DNA of 64,000 bases from Juglans regia. Its lineage: Eukaryota; Streptophyta; Magnoliopsida; Fagales; Juglandaceae. The position numbers and the translations under genes are program-made. Positions within the stretch are counted from its first letter, which is position 1. Every line of letters begins with the position of its first letter. The stretch spans positions 7,884,681 to 7,948,680 of the forward strand of contig NC_049901.1 of the NCBI RefSeq assembly GCF_001411555.2, read 5' to 3'. The notes under the pieces are model-generated. The model was not told the origin of the DNA, ran no database searches, and saw only the letters and a list, made by a program, of their open reading frames with translations. Positions 12,799-23,984 of this stretch are shown here, one piece after another.

Positions 12799-13150
12799 GC
12801 TGCCGAGAAAGTTATGGCTCACTTTCACTGATTTGCATTTTGTTTTGATTTTTCTCACTTGGATTCAGTTTATGATTTTGGGCTTTGTTAGAGGAAACGG
12901 CTTCTCATTTTTGTTCTTGCGTTGCCATTGATTTCTTTGTATTATTTTGGCTCTTTTCTTTGTTTGGCTGCCGAGAAACACCATGGAATCGTCTACTGTT
13001 TGATTTGCAATTTTTTTCGACAGTCACTCTTATTTAGATTGAGGTTTTGGGCTTTGTTGAGGAAACCGATTCTCATTTTTATGACATGCGTTGTCATTGA
13101 TTTCTCTGTATTATTTTGACTCTCTCGAGTTGTTTGGTTGTCGAGAAAGT
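12799..13150. repeat. ~169-bp tandem repeat inside the 12398-13837 element
   Basis: The landmark GCTGCCGAGAAA (12799), GCTGCCGAGAAA (12967) and GTTGTCGAGAAA (13137) recurs at steps of 168 and 170 bp. Conserved intervening text includes GGGCTTTGTT, GAAACCG/GAAACGG and CATTGATTTCT. There are two full copies and the start of a third. Confidence 0.75.
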
Positions 13151-13261
13151 TATGGAAAATTATTTTCTATTTTTTTTTAATTACTCTGTTTCTCTCATTG
13201 CTGTGTTGACTGTTGAAATGCCAATAATTTCAAGAAAAAAAATCACAAAGATTTTAGGGGC

Positions 13262-13462
13262 TTTTGGTTTTGAGAAAAATTTGGTGGAGTTTGTGGTTAT
13301 GGAATGTGTGGAGTTTTTGGTTTTGAGAAGAATTTGGTGGATGAAGTGGTTATGGAATTTGTGGGGTTATTGGTTTTGAAGATAATTTGGTGGATGAAGT
13401 GGTTATGGAATTTGTAGGGTCATTGGTTTTTAGACCATTTTAGTGGAGTTTGTTGTTATGGA
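13262..13462. repeat. ~55-60-bp tandem repeat inside the 12398-13837 element
   Basis: About three and a half copies of a unit containing TTGGTTTTGA, ATTTGGTGGA and GTGGTTATGGAATTTGTG, diverged from one another. Non-coding by appearance. Confidence 0.65.
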
Positions 13463-13969
13463 ATGTGATTTATCATTGTTTGTGGTTATACATTCATTAA
13501 TTTGTTCTTTTGTTGGTTCATTTGCAGTGTTTCGTATCTTTCGGTGGAGGGGGCTGTTATTAGACTATAATGATAGTGTTATTTAGTAGAATGTGATATT
13601 TGCAAAGAAGGAAGATAATAAGATAAAATAGTTAGTAGTTAAGATTGTAAATAGAAGTGAGAGAAAAAAATAATAAAGAAATAATAGAGAAATATTATTT
13701 AATAGAATAGAGATATGGATGGGGAATGAGATGTAGAAGATTTTTGAAAGATAAGTAAAATTTATAAAAAAATTTTAGGAAATGTACTTTTTAGCTAAAT
13801 TATAGAAAATTTTATGAAGAATCCAATATGAATGCTCTTAGATCTCATCTTGGCTTCATTCCCAAAGAAAATAGTTTGACATAAATTCATATAAATATTA
13901 GTAGATTCTGATCATGGCATAGGTGACTGCAGACTCAACATTCCATAAAATAAAATCAATAGAGTAATG

Positions 13970-14123
13970 CTACTCATCATCCCAACTTCCATCATCATCA
14001 CATCATTCTATGATGTGTCATTAAATGATTGGAGATTATTTATTATATTTTACTTGTGAACTTATCATTTAATGTCATATCATGGGATGATTAGAAGATG
14101 ATGAAAGTTGGAATGATGAATAG
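13970..14123. mobile_element. 154-bp fold-back MITE private to unit A
   Basis: CTACTCATCATCCCAACTT at the left pairs with AAGTTGGAATGATGAATAG at the right, and the inner arms continue to pair (CATCATCATC, ATGACATTAAATGAT). The matching place in unit B holds unrelated sequence of about 90 bp, so it probably inserted after the duplication or was replaced in B. Confidence 0.7.
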
Positions 14124-15437
14124 ATTTTTTTAACTGTGAAGGAAATCACAAAGAATAAAGAGTGGCGGCTGGTCCTCTGGAGCCTTTTGTGTTCCATAAG
14201 AGCAAGACAAAAATTAAGGAATGGAAATTTGGAGTGGATGCTGACTGTTGGTTTCAGTGTGGCGTTCATACCTAAGAACATGATCTGATGGAAAAACCTA
14301 GGCCGTTGGATGAAAGTCCCAAAGGAAAATCGGTGTTCAGTTTAATTAGTGTTTATTATTATTACTTTCATGAGTTCACGATTAACAACGTTTGATGAGC
14401 CATTTGAATCTTGTTTTGATTCTTGACCGTCCGATTCGCTGATCAAGACAATTCTAGCGGTGATCATCAGATCTGATTAAGAACGGTTATACCAGTTGCC
14501 AAATTTCCCCATTTTTTCTGTAACTTACACCGAATATTCTTTTTTTGACATTTTGTAATAGGGAAAAAAATGAAATTGGAACGGAGGTACTCAGGTACTC
14601 CCTGATCTATGGTATGGTGCGGTGGGTTCTGTTGACTGCCCAATGAATGGTTGCCACACGTGGACATTATTTTGAATAACCAAAGCCTTTTTTTTTTTTT
14701 TTTCTATTTAATGACGAACAACTTGGATATATTTTGAGGATCGAAGAAAAAATTGGAGTGGATTTTGATAACCATTTAGAATATCTGCACGGTGGAGAGA
14801 ACTAATTTGATTATTTTTTGCAAAAAAAAAAAAAAAAAAATTCATTTTCCATGTTGGAGGAAGCATAAAAGGAAAAGCAATACCTTATCATATATTGGAT
14901 TGGATTTTGTAATGTAATTTATGAATTGTTAAATAGAAATGTTTTATTTATAAAGAGATTTTACAAAAATAAATTCACAAACTGACGTGATTTGATATAG
15001 TATATCAAATTATAAATCTACTTTTATTATAAAATAAATCTAACGAATTATATAAAATTATGTCAGATAGTGAATTTTTTTGTAAGAACTATTTGTAACT
15101 GTAGCAGTTCTTATCATTGCAGTGACTCTTTTCTTTATATTTAATCAATTAAAAAAATAAGAATCAGAATATTTTTACTCAACTTCTTGACCTTTTTTTA
15201 CTTAAAAAAATGTACCAATGATAATGGGGTTTTGCCAAATTTCCGAGTTAGTCTTTTATCATTATTGATATATATTTATATTAATTATATGTATATCAAA
15301 GTTTCCATTAGATTGCCATATTTGAATATCAAGAAAATATCTCATTAAGGTCAAAATAGCCCTCTTTTCTTTCTTTCATCACGGGCAACAAGATATTTTA
15401 AACTTCATTCTTTTAACTTTTTCCACACTTAGGAGAA

Positions 15438-15662
15438 GTTTAGATTCTGAGTTGAAATATTTTGTGAATAGTAAAATAAAAGTTAAATTATTTATTATAT
15501 TTTATGTGAGAATTTGAGAAAATTATTTTGAGATTTAAAAAAAGTTGAAATATTTATTATATTTCATATAAAAATTTAAAAAAATTATAATGATGAGATA
15601 AAATAAATTAAAATAAATTAAAATAGATTAAGATAAATTAAAATGAGTTTTGAATCCAAAAC
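15438..15662. mobile_element. MITE of the 'GTTTGGA...GATGAGTTGA' family, unit B copy
   Basis: Counterpart of the element at 2223-2451, at the same relative place and with the same ends. It is therefore an insertion inherited by both duplicates. Confidence 0.7.
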
Positions 15663-15984
15663 TCTATTAATTTTAGCGTTGGATTGGAATACACTCCTCA
15701 TCATTTTCTGATTTCTGAAGCAAAGGAGTCATAATTCTTAGTTTTGAAGTTTGCCAGTCGTACTTTACCAAACCCTACAAGGTTCAATCATTATCGTGTT
15801 GTCATTACATTAACGCACATGAAACCATTCTCCCACGTGTACCTCTACTTGTATACTCTCTGTCAGTACCTTTTCTCACTAAGTAGAAAGGAACCAAACT
15901 ATATTATTTATGGATTACACATCAAAAGGTGATTTTTTTATTTTATTTGGTTGAAAATAGGCTTTACAAGAGATAAAAGAATAA

Positions 15985-17183
15985 GGTTAAAATCATCTGT
16001 CATCCATGAATAATAATAAAATAATTTTTAAATAATAATAAAATAATCAAAATTATTTCAACAGTCAAAGATAATCTTGGCAGGTTTGAGAGTGGGATGA
16101 GATACAAAATTTTCATCTCATATCATCTCATCGTTATACATTTTTCAAATCTTTATACAAAATATAATAAATAATTCAATTTTTTCAAATTTTAATTTAA
16201 CTTTTTCAAATCTCAATACAATAATAATACTAAAACATAATATTTTAAATACTAAAACAAAATATAAAATTTTCATCTCACTCCCAAATCTACCCTACCA
16301 TTCTATTTCACCCTTCTTTTAACTTTTTTTCTAGTTGGAAATTACGGGCCCATAAAAAGCAAAACAAAACGAAAAGTTCAAAGAGAATAGAGCAAGAAAG
16401 TTGAAAGAACTTAGGTTTTGTATCTACTTGCACAGGCACCAAAGAAAAAAATTTTAAAAAAAAAAAAATTGTTAAAAGAGACTAAGAAATGTTCTTGGCC
16501 ACTGAGATGTGAAAAAACTATCACGAGAAATTGTAATTTTATTAATGACATAAAAATAGATACAAATATAGTAAAATTGTAGAGGAAAAAAAAATGATAC
16601 GAAGGCACTGAGAAGTTGTTAACAAATAGAAATATTTCACAATGTCATTAATACGCTAAAAGTTGTCTGGGGGACAAATAATCTTATTTTGTGTACACCT
16701 TCAAGAAAATTAGGTACATGTTACATGGTAAGGTTTTTGAAAAACATTATTAGCTCCCGCTAAGGGCTACCGTTGATTTATTTATTTAATAATTAAATAA
16801 GTATTTTTTTAATAATATTATAAATTTTTTTAAACAAAATTTAAAAATATTAAAAAATACATGTGAAAAAAGCCAAAAAAAAAAAAAAAAAGCACACACA
16901 CACAAAATGAACTAGTGGGAGCCCCAGCGGTAGTTGTAGAGCCACCTTCTAAAAAAATTATGGGAAGCCAACCATCCATGTGTAATGTGGTTCCACCCCT
17001 GGCTAGACGCGCAAATCAGTGTTTTTCGAGTAATGCTAAAAATAGTGGTGAAGTACATAAGTGCTGTGCAATCATTTTTTAAAAGAGCGAGGTTCATTAT
17101 TAAAAAATTAAATTTTTTATGTGAATCTCATATTTACTCACTTTTTAAAAAATAATTACACGACATTGCTTGTTGCAAATATA
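15985..17183. mobile_element. 1.2-kb cluster of small repeats inserted in unit B
   Basis: Unit A has only ~7 bp here (2777-2783), with homology resuming at ATTTTTCTTAAAAATTC. The insert contains a degenerate relative of the GGCAGGTTTG MITE (16079-16297), an AT-rich element bounded by AGCTCCCGCTAAGGGCTACC (~16751) and GTGGGAGCCCCAGCGGTAG (~16916), and a third short repeat (17020-17165) related to 12025-12175. No gene is visible. Confidence 0.65.
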
Positions 17184-20100
17184 ATTTTTCTTAAAAATTC
17201 AACAGCCGAGTAAGAAATTCTAATAATTTCCCTAGTAGAAAATGAATATATGCTCTGCATCGACATGCACCACCACATGAACACAAGATAGCACTGCGCA
17301 CCGCACCATTCAGGAAGCTCGCTCACGTCTGTGTGCGCACGCGCGCTCTTGCTTTACAATTTGAGTCCTTCTACGGGTCAGCCACTGTAGGGGTGCACAC
17401 TTTGCACACCCTATGTGGCTGTACTGTTTGTAATTTTTTTTTTTTTTCTAAATTTGAAAATAAAAACATTCGTTTTCACCTTACTGTTTTCTTCTTCCCC
17501 AATTCATTCGACTTTGCTCCAAGCGAAAAAGTTCCTCCCTTGCCTGCATCGCGTCGTTGCTCTGCCCACCGCCACCGACGACGCCGCCTCTCTGAGCAAC
17601 CCTCCCCCTGCCCATCCTCTAATTGCACAATTTGAAAAGGTAAGTGAAGACCGATTTATTCTCTGCTCTCTCCTCTTCCTCTCTTACTTCTTGTTTGTAT
17701 TTCTCTCTTTACACGCATCTATGCATTTACATTTTACAGGATTTAGGACATATGATTGAAAGAAACCCAAATGGGTATACAAATTAGGCCAAAGGCTATG
17801 TTTCCTTTCTTATTTTGATTTATTTTAGAGTTCCGATTAGATACAATGACTGCTTTTTTTTTGGAATTGTTAATTTGTTGATGAGATTTGTTTCTTGTAT
17901 TTATAGTTTGGTATAATAAGTCAGCTGAAGATTGTGCCTTTGATTTAGAAAGGATTTGTTAACGTAATCCTTAATCTTCTTGCATACAGATATGTGGGTA
18001 CTTGGATACCACTAACCTTTATCTTTAATCAACTTCTATATGTAGAGGTTTACCTGTGCACGTAAAATTCTAGTTGAAAAGAATGCCCATGTTAGAGAAT
18101 CAGACATTGTCTGCAAGGAATATTGATTTTAAATAATTAATACTCAGCTTGGGACAGCTGCATGCATGTGTTTGTAATCCTATCATATTGTCCTTTAGAG
18201 GCGAAAGGGCATCTCATTTAACTACTCTTGTTCAGTTTGTTTCTTATTATTGTCATCTTAATTGGAATTCAATTTGCGAATTCCAAACATAAATATTAGA
18301 GCTTATTCCTTTTAAAACTTTAGGTATACAGAAAAAAAAAACCTTATTCCTTTTAAGACTTTAGGTATACACATTTCCTTAGTTGCAACTTGTAAGTGTT
18401 TATTTTGTTTCTTCTTCCATAGTCTGTTTTGTGTTGGTGACATAATGTGTTGTGTTTGATTTCTATGGAAATATAAGTTTTTGTGAAAATATGATTTTTA
18501 TGGTAACATGTTTTTTCCATTTTCCTTTTTCTAGATTTGAGAGAAATTTGTATACCTAGGTCTTATGGTGATACTGGTAATCATTTACTGATTTTCTGGG
18601 TTTGCATTCTGTCTTCATTTCTTGAATGTGTTCCCTTATATGGTTGAAAGCAATAGACCTTGCCAAGATTTCTTTTCTTTTCTTTTTGTGTTAGTGTGTC
18701 TTGGTGGAACATATTTTTCTCTTCTTGAAGCTTCTAACAGTTATTGATGTTCTATTTTCAAACTACATTATGGTATTTTTTTCTATATTTGTTTGTTCTT
18801 TCATATACAATGCATCTCCCTTATTTTCAAACGTGTTGTATCATTATAGGCAATTCGAATGTTTTTGTTAAGTGCATTGCCACTTTTAACATTTTTTATG
18901 CCCTCTTAAGACACATGTTGATCAGGTATACACTACAGAGGCTCTTCATATTGGATCGCGTGCTCCTATAATGCAGGTAGTCTCAACGTGAAATATCATA
19001 TTTAGTTTTTTTAGATTTTTTTTAGATATTAGTAGTGACTTTTTGTTCATTTAGGTGCAATGGAGAGGATTGCATCTCTTGGATCAGGATAATGATCTAA
19101 GAAATTAATCATAAATGATGCAGTTTTGGTGATTGGAAGACCCCATGCTTTTGGAAGATATCTGGTTGATTTTGTATATTTGCTTCATTTTTCTGGTTGA
19201 TTAATTAGAGGAGGGTCCAATGGTATGTTTGCTCCATTTTTGGAGTTGCAAGATATTTTGTGATGAAGCTACAATTTTTTGGGAGGGACCAATAGTATAT
19301 TTGCTCCATTTTTCTGGTTCCTCCATATTTGTAATGAAACTACATTTCTCTAGTTGATTAATGAAGGGGCAATATTATGTTATATTTGCTCTGTTTGTTT
19401 GGATGCCCCCCTTATTGGTGCATTGGGGTTGCTTGTTATAACATCAAAAGATTGAAGAGTGAAGCAAATTGAGTTGTGGGTGATCTCCCATAGAAACTGA
19501 AATTGTTAAGCAGCTGCCTATCCTCTTCTTGAATGTATTGAACCAAAATAGATGGCTTGTTTTTTGCCTTTTATCTAAATGAACGTTGTACTTTGTTTAT
19601 TTTTAGTTGACCAATGCGCTTTTTAATCTGGTAAATCCTTTTTTGGATACGGATAGTGATACATTTCATAACAATTTAGGAGAAAATCACGTGTGAACTT
19701 TAATTTAAACTTGAAGAGAAGCTTCATCCTGCATGCTTTATCTCAAAACCTTAGGGGCTTTTAGATGAGGGTAAAAGTTCCTCACGAAGACCTGATTCAA
19801 GCAGCCACGATTTCAAGAGTTTCAAATTTCTGTTGGGCATTACGTCACCTTGCATCCATTCCCAATTCATAAGAAAATTCACCAAAGCAATGTTCAACAT
19901 GAATCACATTGATTTTTACATAGATTCTTGATAATTTGGTTTTGGAACAATAATATCATCTAACAATCAATTTCTTTTACATGTAAAAAGTGGTGACTTA
20001 TTCACGATTAAGTATTAAAGGAAACTCTTGACAAGAACAAAAAAAAAAAAATGTTTCAGACATGGATTTACAAACCAATACATAGACTTAAGTTATACAT

Positions 20101-20639
20101 TTGTGAGAAACACAAAGAGAGAGAGACTTCATTTTTAAGTGGAAGGCGGGGTTGAAGATTTGAGGAAGAAAGCCAATGCACAATTCATGCAGTCCCAATG
20201 ACATGGACATTATATGGAGGTCTCCAACAGAAAATTAGCTCATTAGGGGAATCAGTCCGTGCTCGAGCCCTGAGGATGTCATTAGCATCATCTATCAATG
20301 CAGTAGCTACCACTGTATATTCACTGGGGACAAGAAAATACAAAGAGAAAGAATGCATGCTTTCTTGAAGATGAGGAATTTCCATGGTGATCCCACTAAG
20401 AACACCTACAACAAATTTAGAAAAAAAATGATAACAACACACTAGTCAAGAGATCTTTGATAATGGAAATATACAAAGCAATTAGTCTTATACATGAGAT
20501 TGAAGAAGAATGTAAATCAACTATAGTCTAAACAAAATATAGAATATGTGCCAAAAAAATAGCACATATACGAGAAATATAAAATGAAGTAATGTGCAAC
20601 GAAACATAGCATCCAATAACAAAAGCATTCATACTGAGC

Positions 20640-21208
20640 ATTAGTATTGGTTTATGCATATGCATATACAAAATCACCTCTTTTGCATATCCATTTTACC
20701 ATTTAAGTAAGATTTTCACATTAGCTTATGCATATTTGAGACAAAATAATAAAAAAATAAATAATATTTTATTATTATTAATTTTTTGCTAAAATCAAAT
20801 TTTTTATATATATTTTATAATTAGCATCTACTACATATATTTGACATTAATAATACAAATGCAATAATATAATTTTTTATTATATTATATTAAAAATATA
20901 ATAAAATGAAAAAAAAATGAAAAAAATATATATAACATATTATAATAATAAAATGAATTTGCAAGTGAATATTTGCTGTGTTGTTGAAGGAGAGGGAAAA
21001 TGAAAGGATTGTGAGAGAGAGAGTGAGAGGAGAGACAAATAATAATTAAAATATTATTTATAAGGTGAATAGTGGTTATCTAAATTTGGATAAGTACTGT
21101 TCATAAGTAGCTAAATATTTGAATATGCATAAGTCAATGTGGAGGATTTTAGAGTCATATTATGCAAATATGATTTTGCATATACATATGCATAGACCAA
21201 TGCTAATA
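20640..21208. mobile_element. ~570-bp MITE with ATTAGYATTGG termini
   Basis: The left end ATTAGTATTGGTTTATGCAT and the right end (reverse complement ATTAGCATTGGTCTATGCAT) pair over about 38 bp. The core is AT-rich with a GA-rich patch. It lies within the intron of the TRS120-like fragment. Exact ends and target duplication are uncertain. Confidence 0.7.
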
Positions 21209-21255
21209 TCCTAAAGAAAAAACATCCAATAATAAAAGCATAACTCAAATTTATG

Positions 21256-21468
21256 CAAAATACCTTTAAAAAGTCCCAGAGCACAAAACTAAATTAATAA
21301 AAAAAATATGTTTTTTTTTTTTCTCATGGATTATTCATAATTGCAGAAAAAATAACCCTACAAAAGAAAGTTCTGGTTCAATCCATGAAGAGAAAAAAAA
21401 TATATATTATTTTTTTAAAAAATAATATATATTGAGATGTACCTTTACCCAAAATACCTTTAAAAAGT
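21256..21468. mobile_element. Short insert bracketed by a perfect 19-bp direct repeat
   Basis: CAAAATACCTTTAAAAAGT occurs at 21256-21274 and again at 21450-21468. Between them are 175 bp including a poly-T tract, GGTTCAATCC and an AT palindrome (~21400-21432). A 19-bp duplication is what LINE/SINE-type integration leaves. The repeat spans the exon/intron border of the TRS120-like fragment, so the donor site is duplicated. SINE identity is only a suggestion, since no A box is evident. Confidence 0.5.
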
Positions 21469-21539
21469 TCCGCATTAGAACCCCTGTACTGGCCTGTCCT
21501 TTTGGGAGAGCCCAGGGGTAGTCTTGGACATGCGTCGCG

Positions 21540-21547
21540 TATATAAT
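21540..21547 (+). promoter_or_regulatory. TATA box of UGDH-B
   Basis: TATATAAT in the same context as in copy A, about 40 bp downstream of the breakpoint where foreign sequence begins. Core promoter and transcription start are kept; everything upstream differs. Confidence 0.6.
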
Positions 21548-21623
21548 AGCTACATCCCCGCTCTTCTTCGTTCACAAAACTCAACTCTCAGAGCGCGAGA
21601 GGAGTCGAGCCCACGTTCTTCAG

Positions 21624-22520
21624 GTATATTCAATTGTTTTGAATCGCGTTCTCTTCTAATCATACGAACTTTATTCTAAATCCTTAGTTTTCGGTGATTT
21701 GTATCGAATGTTCGGCCTCTAATATGTTATGTTTTGGTTAATTGGTCGTAGGTTTAATGTCTAAGTTCCTAATCCTCAGATCTGTTTCATTTTTCATATT
21801 TCTGTTCGTGATCTATTATTCGTTGGCCGTAATAACTATTATTCTTAATTAGGGTTACTTTTGTGCCCATCGAGTGTTTAATCGGATTTTTGACTATGGA
21901 TCTGGTGGAATATGTGGTTGGTAATATGGAATTGTTTGCAATTCAATACGTTTTCTTGGTTATGTTTCGGCTGATCTGTTACTTTCATTTCTATTCTGAG
22001 CGTAACATTGGTCATTCTGGATTTGGGTTAGATCTGATTCTTCAGCTCTGGTAATACTTTCTTTCATAATTGGTTAGGTTCACAGCAAATAGTGTTACGT
22101 TACCGTTACATGCAAGTGTTCCCTATAGTTTCTGTTTCATTCAGCCAGAAAATCAAGCTTTCAGCTTTAAGATTTAAGGAAATCTAGTCAATGCAATCAT
22201 TTCGAAGTGTCCTTACTTTTAAGATTCGCGGTATTAGGAAAGGAATCAATTTTTTATGTATTAACAAGTGCCCTCCCTTCATCCTTCTCGAGATCCATCA
22301 GTGGCTCAAAAGGGTTGATCTGGAATGAGGTCTGAAACTGGATTTATTTATGTTTCGGTTATAATGGAAAAATGGTAGATATGAGATAGTAAGGAGCTTT
22401 CAGCTCGACTTACCATCCAGAAATTTATGTATGAAAAAGGAAAATATTCCCCTCTGTTCAATTGTGAGATCTGGATATGGGTTTATCTGTTTCTGATATA
22501 TTTATGAACATTTTCATCAG
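21624..22520 (+). other. 5' UTR leader intron of UGDH-B (897 bp)
   Basis: Donor TTCTTCAG|GTATATTC and acceptor TTTCATCAG|GTTTCAAAG, colinear with the copy A intron and 8 bp shorter. It ends 21 bp before the start codon. Confidence 0.8.
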
Positions 22521-22541
22521 GTTTCAAAGTAGCAAAGCAAA

Positions 22542-23984
22542 ATGGTGAAGATCTGTTGCATTGGTGCTGGATATGTTGGGGGCCCAACAATGGCCGTAAT
22601 CGCACTGAAGTGCCCATCTATTGAGGTGGCTGTTGTGGATATATCTGTATCCCGGATCACAGCCTGGAACAGTGACCAGCTCCCCATCTATGAGCCTGGT
22701 CTTGATGGTGTTGTAAAGCAATGCAGAGGCAAAAACCTCTTCTTCAGCACTGATGTGGAGAAACACGTCTCAGAGGCTGATATAGTGTTTGTCTCTGTCA
22801 ACACCCCAACCAAAACTCGGGGTCTTGGGGCAGGAAAGGCTGCAGATCTGACATATTGGGAGAGTGCAGCTCGCATGATTGCTGATGTGTCAAAATCTAA
22901 CAAAATTGTAGTTGAGAAATCAACAGTCCCAGTCAAAACCGCTGAGGCAATTGAGAAAATTCTGACGCACAACAGCAAGGGAATCCAATTCCAAATTCTG
23001 TCAAACCCAGAATTCCTTGCTGAAGGGACTGCAATTCAAGATCTTTTTAACCCAGACAGGGTCCTCATTGGAGGCCGGGAGACCCCAGAAGGCGAGAAGG
23101 CCATCCAAGCATTGAAGGATGTCTATGCTCAGTGGGTCCCTGAGGATCGTATACTGACCACCAATCTCTGGTCTGCAGAGCTCTCAAAGCTTGCTGCCAA
23201 CGCCTTCTTGGCCCAGAGAATATCCTCAGTTAATGCCATGTCAGCTCTTTGCGAGGCTACCGGGGCAAATGTAACACAGGTATCATATGCAGTAGGCAAG
23301 GACTCAAGGATTGGACCCAAGTTCCTCAATTCTAGTGTTGGCTTTGGCGGGTCCTGCTTCCAGAAGGATATTTTGAATCTGGTTTACATCTGCGAGTGCA
23401 ATGGCCTTCCTGAGGTTGCAGAGTACTGGAAACAAGTAATCAAGATCAATGATTACCAGAAGAACCGCTTTGTGAATCGTGTAGTTGCCTCTATGTTTAA
23501 CACGGTTTCAAATAAGAAGATTGCCGTTCTGGGTTTTGCTTTCAAGAAAGATACTGGTGACACAAGGGAGACCCCAGCCATTGATGTGTGCAAGGGGCTA
23601 TTGGGCGACAAGGCCCGACTGAGCATATACGATCCACAGGTCACTGAAGACCAGATCCAGAGGGACCTCACAATGGACAAGTTTACTTGGGACCATCCAA
23701 TTCACCTCCAGCCAATGAGCCCCACCACTGTGAAGCAGGTCACCGTGGTTTGGGATGCCTATGAGGCAACAAAGGATGCACATGGTATTTGCATTCTGAC
23801 AGAGTGGGATGAGTTCAAGGCTCTTGATTTCAAGAGGATTTATGATAAAATGCAGAAACCAGCTTTTGTATTTGATGGCAGGAATGTTGTTGACGCAGAT
23901 AAGCTGCGCGATATCGGTTTCATTGTGTACTCGATCGGTAAGCCCCTGGATCCATGGCTGAAGGACATGCCAGCTGTGGCATAG
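22542..23984 (+). CDS. UGDH: UDP-glucose 6-dehydrogenase, copy B
   Basis: 480 aa in one exon, identical to copy A except Val for Ile at residue 329, a conservative change in the C-terminal domain. By eye I count about 15 base differences across the ORF, only one of them amino-acid-changing, so the copy has stayed under purifying selection. The Rossmann motif, Lys216, Asn220, Cys272 and Asp276 are intact and the enzyme should be functional. Function is as for copy A: UDP-glucose to UDP-glucuronate. The difference that matters is upstream, where 4.1 kb of unrelated DNA replaces the proximal promoter from about 40 bp above the TATA box, so its expression may differ from copy A. Confidence 0.96.
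   Translation: MVKICCIGAGYVGGPTMAVIALKCPSIEVAVVDISVSRITAWNSDQLPIYEPGLDGVVKQCRGKNLFFSTDVEKHVSEADIVFVSVNTPTKTRGLGAGKAADLTYWESAARMIADVSKSNKIVVEKSTVPVKTAEAIEKILTHNSKGIQFQILSNPEFLAEGTAIQDLFNPDRVLIGGRETPEGEKAIQALKDVYAQWVPEDRILTTNLWSAELSKLAANAFLAQRISSVNAMSALCEATGANVTQVSYAVGKDSRIGPKFLNSSVGFGGSCFQKDILNLVYICECNGLPEVAEYWKQVIKINDYQKNRFVNRVVASMFNTVSNKKIAVLGFAFKKDTGDTRETPAIDVCKGLLGDKARLSIYDPQVTEDQIQRDLTMDKFTWDHPIHLQPMSPTTVKQVTVVWDAYEATKDAHGICILTEWDEFKALDFKRIYDKMQKPAFVFDGRNVVDADKLRDIGFIVYSIGKPLDPWLKDMPAVA

Larger units (their letters stand above)
12398..13837. mobile_element. 1440-bp non-autonomous element, PIF/Harbinger (Tourist) type
   Basis: The left end GAGCATCCCCATCCGATTCT and the right end (reverse complement GAGCATTCATATTGGATTCT) are inverted repeats with a few mismatches. 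TTA lies directly outside both ends, the three-base target duplication typical of PIF/Harbinger elements. No transposase is encoded. The interior holds two sets of tandem repeats. It is present in unit A only. GAGCATCTCCA-like ends are common in plant genomes. Confidence 0.8.
1170..14381. repeat. Tandem segmental duplication, unit A (13.2 kb)
   Basis: Sequence starting GTTTGATGAGCCATTTGAAT at 1171 recurs at 14390, and sequence ending ATGAGTTCACGA at 14381 recurs ending at 28295. The two units are therefore head-to-tail neighbours. Unit A holds UGDH-A and an intact ELM2-SANT gene. Aligned stretches are near-identical (roughly 97-99% by eye) but interrupted by large insertions and deletions. 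Sequence present only in A includes 6076-6848, ~7490-7915, ~8071-8747 and 11362-13914. Confidence 0.95.
17360..21500. other. 4.1-kb foreign segment replacing the UGDH-B upstream region
   Basis: Homology with unit A stops after GCTTTACA (17358; A 2960) and resumes at GGAGAGCCCAGGGG (~21503; A ~3146). In A the gap is ~180 bp, in B ~4140 bp. Left to right, the segment has an imperfect palindrome (17379-17421), a GC-rich leader-like stretch ending in a donor-like AAAAG|GTAAGT (~17640), about 2.4 kb with no recognisable coding, then the 3' end of a TRS120-like gene on the minus strand that contains further small transposons. I cannot tell whether a transposon captured it or whether it arrived as filler during break repair. 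Confidence 0.85.
20185..21500 (-). pseudogene. 3' fragment of a TRS120 (TRAPPII subunit)-like gene
   Basis: The last exon is 20185-20405. Its acceptor GTTGTAG|GTGTT opens a frame reading VLSGITMEIPHLQESMHSF..., including IDDANDILRARARTDSP, and ending VHVIGTA-stop. A piece of the preceding exon lies at 21458-~21500, reading KRTGQYRGSNAELFK and stopping abruptly where UGDH promoter homology begins. The splice phases match (..LFK-G|GVL..). I recognise the C-terminal string as that of plant TRS120, the TRAPPII vesicle-tethering subunit, from memory. Only ~90 residues of a >1000-residue protein are present, with no promoter, so it is a fragment. The intron (20406-21457) has been invaded by a ~570-bp MITE and a short insert with a 19-bp target duplication. 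Confidence 0.65.

Noticed and set aside
17333..17759. Overlapping 100-114-codon frames at the left end of the 4.1-kb insert
   Set aside because: They are T-rich and low in complexity, cross a likely splice donor near 17641, and have no family resemblance. They are better read as leader-like DNA.
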